The position numbers were made by a program, and so were the translations under genes. The notes beneath the pieces were generated by a model. The model was not told the DNA's origin. It saw nothing but the letters and a program-made list of their open reading frames with translations, and did no database searches. DNA of 64,000 nt. It comes from Trichostrongylus colubriformis (lineage: Eukaryota > Nematoda > Chromadorea > Rhabditida > Trichostrongylidae). The stretch lies in contig OZ022259.1 of NCBI GenBank assembly GCA_963978905.1, positions 31,535,994-31,599,993 on the forward strand. Reading direction: 5' to 3'. The stretch's first letter is position 1. Every line of letters starts with the position of its first letter. This document shows, piece after piece, positions 58,224 to 64,000 of the stretch.

Positions 58224-61200
58224 ATGCACATCGAACATGTTGAGGAATTTACCTCATGGCTCATTGCCGAGCTGACACCAGTGTAAGTCTGGATATTTCA
58301 TTTTGCATTTTTTTTCATTTTTTTTGGCGCTTTGTGGATAGGTGGGTGAGCATTATAGACTGAGGTAGACTCCACACCCGTATCTCGATCCTTATATCGC
58401 GCTGCCACCTTTATCGGCTTGTTTTGATGGTACTGACATGTGACTAGTTGCATTGACCCAGTATTTCTCCCCGTATCCGTAGGCCGCCGTCAGACTTCGC
58501 GATTTTGCGATTCTGCTCTTTTGCGGTTCTCACTTTCGCACACGATACTTATGCGAAGCCGCGAGACCACAAAATTGCGAAATCGCAAAAACGAATAATA
58601 GCGAAGTCTGGCCTTACAGCGTCCTTGTTGGTTCGAGCTCTTCAGGAGATATGCCAGCAACGAAATGTTTTCCATCTTTGCAGGTGTGATGCCGAGCCTG
58701 GGACTCTTGCAAAGTATGTTCTTGCTTTGCTTCGCAAACCAAATAAGTCCGATGAGGAGATGCGTGCTTTCAGCAGCAGTCAGTTGGAGGTGTTTCTTCA
58801 AGGAAGTAAGTCAATTTTGGAATTCCTATCCAGTTCCTGTTGCTGAATCAGCTACCAGGTACTCACTCGGTTGCACATTGCATTCTAGTTGTAATGTGTT
58901 TCAAGATACGAAAAAGTTCGTGGACAAAATGTTTGCTGTGCTGAAGGATGGGTCGTATGTACCAAAAAAGGAACCTTCTCCGATACCGGAGGAAATTGTC
59001 AAGGAAAGAGTTGCAAAAAGAGAGGAAATCAGAAAGAAGGAACGAGAGGTGGTAGAGCCAAAGGTGTGTTATCCTGTTTTGCTCTTGTTTGTGTTATGCA
59101 TTTGGTATTGAAAAATTCTGACCTTTCAGCCTTCACGTGAATCTAACCGCAATAATGATCACAATGATGAGCGCCGCAAGCCCAATGCCGAAAAGGTACC
59201 GAAAAAAGAAGAATTGCCACCGCCAGTGCGAAACGAGAGACCACCACGCAAACGAATCAGTCCGCCGCCCAGTGACAACGTGAACGTGAAGGTAGTTTGG
59301 TGCTCTGTTTTTGAGCGCATTAGGCGTGTAGTATATTTGATAGTGGTTAACCGGCACCAACGTCGGACAATCTTATATGAATCCAATCTGTAGTGCGTGG
59401 TAATCGTCCTGATTCTGTAATCGCCAGAATCCGCACTATTATATCAGAGCGTTGCTGTTTTTTATTTCATTCATTTCATTCAGAGAGATATCCGTGAGAC
59501 GGTTCGTGATGGCAGGGAACCATTGAGAGATGGAAGACGTCGATCTCGCTCAAGATCACCTCGTGATCGCAGGGGAAGAGTTGGGGCACGGCGCTCTCCT
59601 AATGAGCGTTTCAGAGGGGAGAGAAAAAGAACAAGGTATGCTCATCACAATGGTCATTAAAAGTCAAAGACTTGCAGGAGCCAATGGGTAGTTTCTTGAA
59701 GTGTGTGATTTGCAGGTCTCAAAGCGGAGGGCGAAGTCGATCTCCGGAACGTCGAGACCGTCGATCTCCCCGCTCTGATGAGCGTAGGAAGAGGCGTTGT
59801 CGTGACTATGACGGTGAGCTTTTGTTGTACCATTGTGTTTACAGGGCTTTCGACTTTAATTTTGATGTTAACGATTTTTAGAGAAAGGGTACTGCATGCA
59901 GGGGGATCACTGTGTATTCGATCACGGTCCAGACCCTGTGGTTGTTGATGACTCCGCACTCGAGAAAATGGTTAAAATCCCAGAAAAACCAGCACCTCAT
60001 AACTTTACGTATGTTTTATTGACCCTTGATTTTTTATGCCCTAGTTAAATAACTAAACATTCAGGATTCCACCTCCAGGGTACCACCCTCCTAATCCGCC
60101 ACCACCAGGAGTGGAACCTATTTTTACGGGACCACCACCCGGAACGAGGCCGGTTGAAGGTAAAATTCATTCTGTTTTTTTATACTCGTTTTCTTTATAT
60201 TCATTTTTATATTTAATTTTTTTAGGATATAATCCAGAAGCTCCATCTCTGAGCGGCCCTGATTTTTCTATGCCACCTCCACCCCTTCCTGTCCCTATAA
60301 ATACTGCTCCATGGCGGGCAAGTCCTTATGCAGTTCCCACTACTGCTAATGTGGTTGTTCCTACGGTTTGTGGTAGTTTGGTCTATATCTTGGGCAACTT
60401 TTGTGAACCTCAAAGTTCTTAACGACAGCTTGTTCCAGATCGGATATGATCCATCCGGTGGCATACCAGTAGATCCTTCTTCGGCAGCAGCTGTTCCACG
60501 ACAGCCGATAATGCGTGGTGGGATGCGTGGACGTGGTCGTGGTGGACCAGCCACAGGAAGATTCCCTCAAGTATCGAATAATCGTGGAGATGGCAAGACT
60601 TTGCAGGTCGGTACTTCACCAATTTGCCTTCAATGCTCGGAAAAAATCAAGCTTTCGTCCAGTGAACTGAATCAGCTGCAGTTCGTTGAAATTCTTGTCT
60701 TCGGCCGTTAAAATTCTTGCTTTCAATCTGCATGGCTGGGTTTGCGCCCTAGTAGAGGGAACTAGGAGGCGTGGAAGGGCGGTCCGGAGATTTGGGTGAT
60801 GTTTTTAGCTGTGATACATGCTCTACGATACCCATTGAGTGCATTGACAGCCCCTGAATCGTCATTCCCGAATGCTAACCACCAGCATATTGAGGTAGTC
60901 CTAGTCCCGCCCAAATCGGTCAGTAAACCAATAGCAGCGACTGCATTTCCTGGGAACTCTAGACTTTACATATTTTTTGTGATGAAAAGCAAAGACGGTA
61001 TGTCGATACCGTATGCTTGTTGTTTAGGTGAAGAAGATCCCACCAGAACTGAATAATATCGCTAAGTTGAACGAGCACTTTGCTACATTTGGAAGTATTG
61101 TAAACATGCAGGTACTAAGCTTTCCATTCAAATGATTTAATCTAATTTCTTTCTTAATGTCCATACAAACCGTTTGTTCAAAGGTGCGTTTCAACGGGGA

Positions 61201-63048
61201 ACCTGACTCGGCTCTGATTTCCTATGCGTCGCGCCACGAGGCAATGGCCGCATATAAATCGCCTCAGCCTGTGCTCAATAATCGCTTCATCAAAGTGTTC
61301 TTTTACAATCCGGATGTTGTCGCTGGATCGACAATAGGGCAAGATGTACGAGTATAATAGTTTTCCTGTAATATATTTATTTTTTCTGTATACTATTATG
61401 GATTCTATGTTCAGGGCGTTCAACGTTCTGTGCTAAACTCCGGTGTCAACGTTGACAAACCTGCATCCGAGGGTGGTCCGCAACCGGCACAACCCCAGAA
61501 AGTGGTAATTTGATTGGTCGTTGAAACATGCTGAGTGAATATGCGCTAATAATTTTTGTAATCGCTTAGGTGGCAAGCATTGAGAATTCGAAATTTGTCA
61601 ATCAGAAGTTGAAGGAAACACGTGAGAAAATCATTGAAGCAAAACGCAAACTCAAAGCTGAGAAGGTATTGAAGTCAAGAATAATTTCCTTTTGACGTCA
61701 TTTTCTCTTTGTATTCATTTCCTAACAGTGCCTCATTTCACAGGCAGCGCAACTCTCACTTCTGAACATACACAAGCGTCAAACTGATCTGCTCCAGAAA
61801 TTGGTGGATCGTCAAAAAGTGGTGGTGACGAAGGTAACATTGTCTTTTGTCACATTTTTTTCTAGCTTTCACCGCCATTCTTTTTTAGCTGAAAACAGAG
61901 GCGGACACCTTGGAGCCTGCTGAAAAGAAAAAGCTCCTGGGCGTTGTCAAGAAGATGATGGATAAAATTACTGCTGGTAAAAAAGAGGTAAGTAATTTGT
62001 TTGAAGTACGTAGGTGAAGGAGATAGGGGTTGGTTGCTGAGTGAGGGTTCGATGAGGGAAAGGAGCAGCTATGCTTAGAGTTGCATTCAGCGCTATACGG
62101 TATAGGTTATAGCGCTTTTCTTCAGCAACAACTTGATGACAGCTCCATTTTAGATATACGAGCTTTCGGCGAAGCTGAAGAGCTATACTGAGAACATTGC
62201 CGAGTTGGAGAAAGTAATAGAGTCAGAAAAAATTGCCTCTGGGAAGGAAAAGAATTCCGATAGTGATGGAAGAGATAGTGTGAGCCCATCGTTCCCTACC
62301 CAAGAAGGTCAGGTAGCAGTGGTCCCAACACAGAATCTCCTCAAACGGAAAGCAGAAGATGGTAAGGGCACCGTTTCAAGTCTTCGACTTTACCAACCTT
62401 CTTTTCGTTAGCCGAACTGCTTGAGAAAGACAATTCTTTGGTCTATTCCAGGTGGCGACTCCGATGCAAAGCGTGTGTCTACTGTAGTTGCTGTCAAGCG
62501 CATTAAGGTATAATCTTTTTGTCTATTACATTAACTGCACTAGTTCACTTGACTCCTCATAGCTTGATGACACCGATGCACTGGTAGAGCATATGGGTCA
62601 ATATGGCGATATTGTGAACGTCGAGGTAGTGAAAGGAAATGATCCCACGGTACTTTTGACGTACCATAGCCGAGAAGACGCAAACCAGGTACTCGAATCG
62701 CTGGCTTATCCTTTTGAGCATTAATACATGTGACCATATGTTATATTGCAGGCCGTTATGGATGGGGGATTGTTCAAGGGAGCAATGCTAGATGTGACCT
62801 GGCAGCGACGGTCTGAAGGATCTCGTGAAAATTCGCCACTTACTGCAAACAAGATGCTTGCCAGCATACCTCAGAGTGAGGTATGTGACGACTGCTCGCT
62901 TGTTCTTTCGTGTAACCTATTTATGCGTTGCGCTGGGCTGTTTTGAAAAACTTTACTACAGTGGTGTGGTTTACTGGAAGCTTTTTTGCTTCACAGAAAA
63001 TCCGATGAAAAACGAACATTTCTTTTTCAGTCGGATGACGAAGTATAA
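58224..63048 (+). CDS. rbm-26: RBM26/RBM27-type RNA-binding protein
   Basis: RBM26/27 proteins are nuclear factors tied to the PAXT/exosome RNA decay pathway; C. elegans RBM-26 has a neuronal role. Twenty-one exons: 58224-58282, 58684-58805, 58906-59063, 59130-59291, 59484-59635, 59716-59813, 59882-60008, 60065-60159, 60226-60365, 60439-60606, 61028-61111, 61184-61345, 61415-61504, 61570-61665, 61744-61833, 61889-61987, 62154-62361, 62452-62507, 62563-62688, 62752-62880, 63031-63048; 812 residues. In order: PWI-like domain (LAKYVLALLRKPNKSDEEM), RS-rich stretch, CCCH finger (CRDYDEKGYCMQGDHCVFDH), proline-rich and RG-rich segments, RRM 1 (KIPPELNNIAKLNEHFATFG), long coiled coil, second RRM-like domain (LVEHMGQYGDIVNVEVV), acidic tail SESDDEV. 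All joins keep phase. Start is the Met before HIEHVEEFTSWL; the frame is open upstream. Confidence 0.94.
58484..58619. repeat. small MITE in rbm-26 intron 1
   Basis: GTAGGCCGCCGTCAGACTTC...GCGATTTTGCGATTC is mirrored by GCGAAGTCTGGCCTTACAGC about 100 bases on, with inner arms of GCGATTTTGCG / CGCAAAATTGCG type. Non-coding. Confidence 0.65.
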
Positions 63049-63375
63049 AAAGGGTTAAGTTTTCTATCAAATTCGCATGGTCTACGAGGTATCCAGCAGA
63101 GGAAGCTCTATTGTGACGGTTTTCGTTTCTCGGAATTCGTGAATTTCGCTTCGATGATGCGATCATTTCGATCTTCTAAGAAAGCCCCTATCATTGTTGT
63201 AGGTTGTGGTCTTAGCGCTTATTTTGTAACTGAATATTATCATTTTTAGCATGTAACCAGATTTTATTGATGTCTTTAGTTATCACTGTTAAACATATTT
63301 AGTTGTGGTAATTCAAATTTTTGCATATCTGTTGTCATTTTAACCATACTACAGAACGAAAATTCTCCAAAAGTC

Positions 63376-63396
63376 AATAAAAGATATAAAATAAAC
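63376..63396 (+). terminator. likely poly(A) signal of rbm-26
   Basis: AATAAA occurs at about 63376, in CAATAAAAGATATAAAATAA, some 330 bases after the rbm-26 stop. No better signal is seen nearer. Inference only. Confidence 0.45.
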
Positions 63397-63606
63397 GAGT
63401 GTTGGGCCAAGAAAAGAAGATGAGAAAAGCAAAGAAAAAAGGCAAAAGAGCCCATAAAAAGAGGATAAGAAATGACAGAGTCTTCTCTCACAGATGTTTT
63501 TTGTTGTTTTTTGTTTGACGTTGTGTATACTGCTATGTTCGTTAATTCTGTTTTCTTTCACTCAGTTTCAGGTGCTTCGATCGGGTACTCTTACGATTTC
63601 AGCGTG

Positions 63607-63875
63607 ATGCGGGTTCTACACATACTTCTCATGAATAAACTATTCATCCTCATTGTTTTTGTACACATAATAATTGATAAACTCACAAATGACCAGATGA
63701 ATGGGTGAGTAAGGCTTCAGAGATACAATCTTATTATAGCAGCAAATCATCGACCAGTTGTGACTGAACTAATGAGTTTTTGTGTAGGTGGGCCGAAAAA
63801 GAGCAGTGGGCTACGTCAGCGGGTGAGCAAAACCACAAAGATGAAGCGTCGGCGGGGTCCCGTCCCGTAAATAAG
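63607..63875 (+). CDS. 5' part of an unidentified gene with N-terminal hydrophobic segment
   Basis: Two in-phase exons, 63607-63704 and 63788-63875, with consensus splice sites (GG|GTGAGT, TGTGTAG|G, AAG|GTATCG). The next exon is beyond the window. The start ATG lies about 38 bases after an acceptor-like TCACTCAGTTTCAG. The N-terminus MRVLHILLMNKLFILIVFVH plus III is a signal peptide or anchor, followed by hydrophilic WAEKEQWATSAGEQNHKDEA. No family recognised. It lies 559 bases downstream of rbm-26 on the same strand. Confidence 0.5.
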
Positions 63876-64000
63876 GTATCGCTCAAAATTATCGGCTATT
63901 GTGCAATGGACTGAGGACGAGTAATGGCTCTAGCAAATGGTTATGTTTACAAAGGTGGCAGTTTTATCGAGCCATGATCTATCGATCGAAATCATAGGTT

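Overview
The window looks like a clade V (strongylid, hookworm-like) nematode chromosome segment. The evidence is short GT-AG introns with TTTCAG-type acceptors, trans-splice-like acceptors just upstream of start codons, a uL14 protein that reads as almost pure nematode RPL-23, and several mariner families next to dozens of MITEs. No prokaryotic, organellar or viral genes were seen. Gene models were built by hand: exons were joined by splice sites, phase and remembered family alignments, with no database search.

Layout. 0.3-2.0 kb: first eight exons of a Roquin/RLE-1 RING ubiquitin ligase (minus), leaving the window on the left. 2.4-3.4 kb: complete EEF1AKMT1-type lysine methyltransferase (minus). 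6.4-8.9 kb: LSM12 (minus, last exon not found). 16.4-20.5 kb: four-TM Clc/claudin-like membrane protein (minus). 26.5-30.2 kb: two-ORF LINE retrotransposon (minus). 33.3-36.3 kb: ribosomal protein gene rpl-23 (minus), with a 2.6 kb intron full of repeats. 40.3-52.5 kb: an eleven-exon MOSPD2 ortholog (CRAL-TRIO, MSP domain, C-terminal anchor; minus). 58.2-63.0 kb: a twenty-one-exon rbm-26 (RBM26/27; plus). 63.6 kb to the right edge: start of an unidentified gene with an N-terminal hydrophobic segment (plus). Three isolated exon-like blocks (23.0, 26.2 and 38.9 kb, minus) could not be assigned to a gene.

Most of the remaining DNA is mobile. Four mariner families are present: a 899-bp element with a near-identical second copy at base 1; a 1.25-kb element with Hsmar1/bandit-like ends inserted into an older MITE; a truncated element fused to another transposon; and a 783-bp internally deleted element. 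There is also a three-copy family of about 730 bp with terminal inverted repeats, and at least ten MITE or fold-back families. One MITE family has six copies, two of which fill almost the whole of MOSPD2 intron 4.

The genes do not form a pathway. Several act in RNA biology (Roquin/RLE-1, LSM12, RBM-26) or translation (RPL-23, EEF1AKMT1), while MOSPD2 and the Clc-like protein are membrane proteins. I found no convincing undescribed multi-gene system. The most novel material is the repeat fraction: the 730-bp TIR family, a perfect 106-bp palindrome, the TTAA-ended hairpin, the intron made of MITEs and the chimeric mariner.
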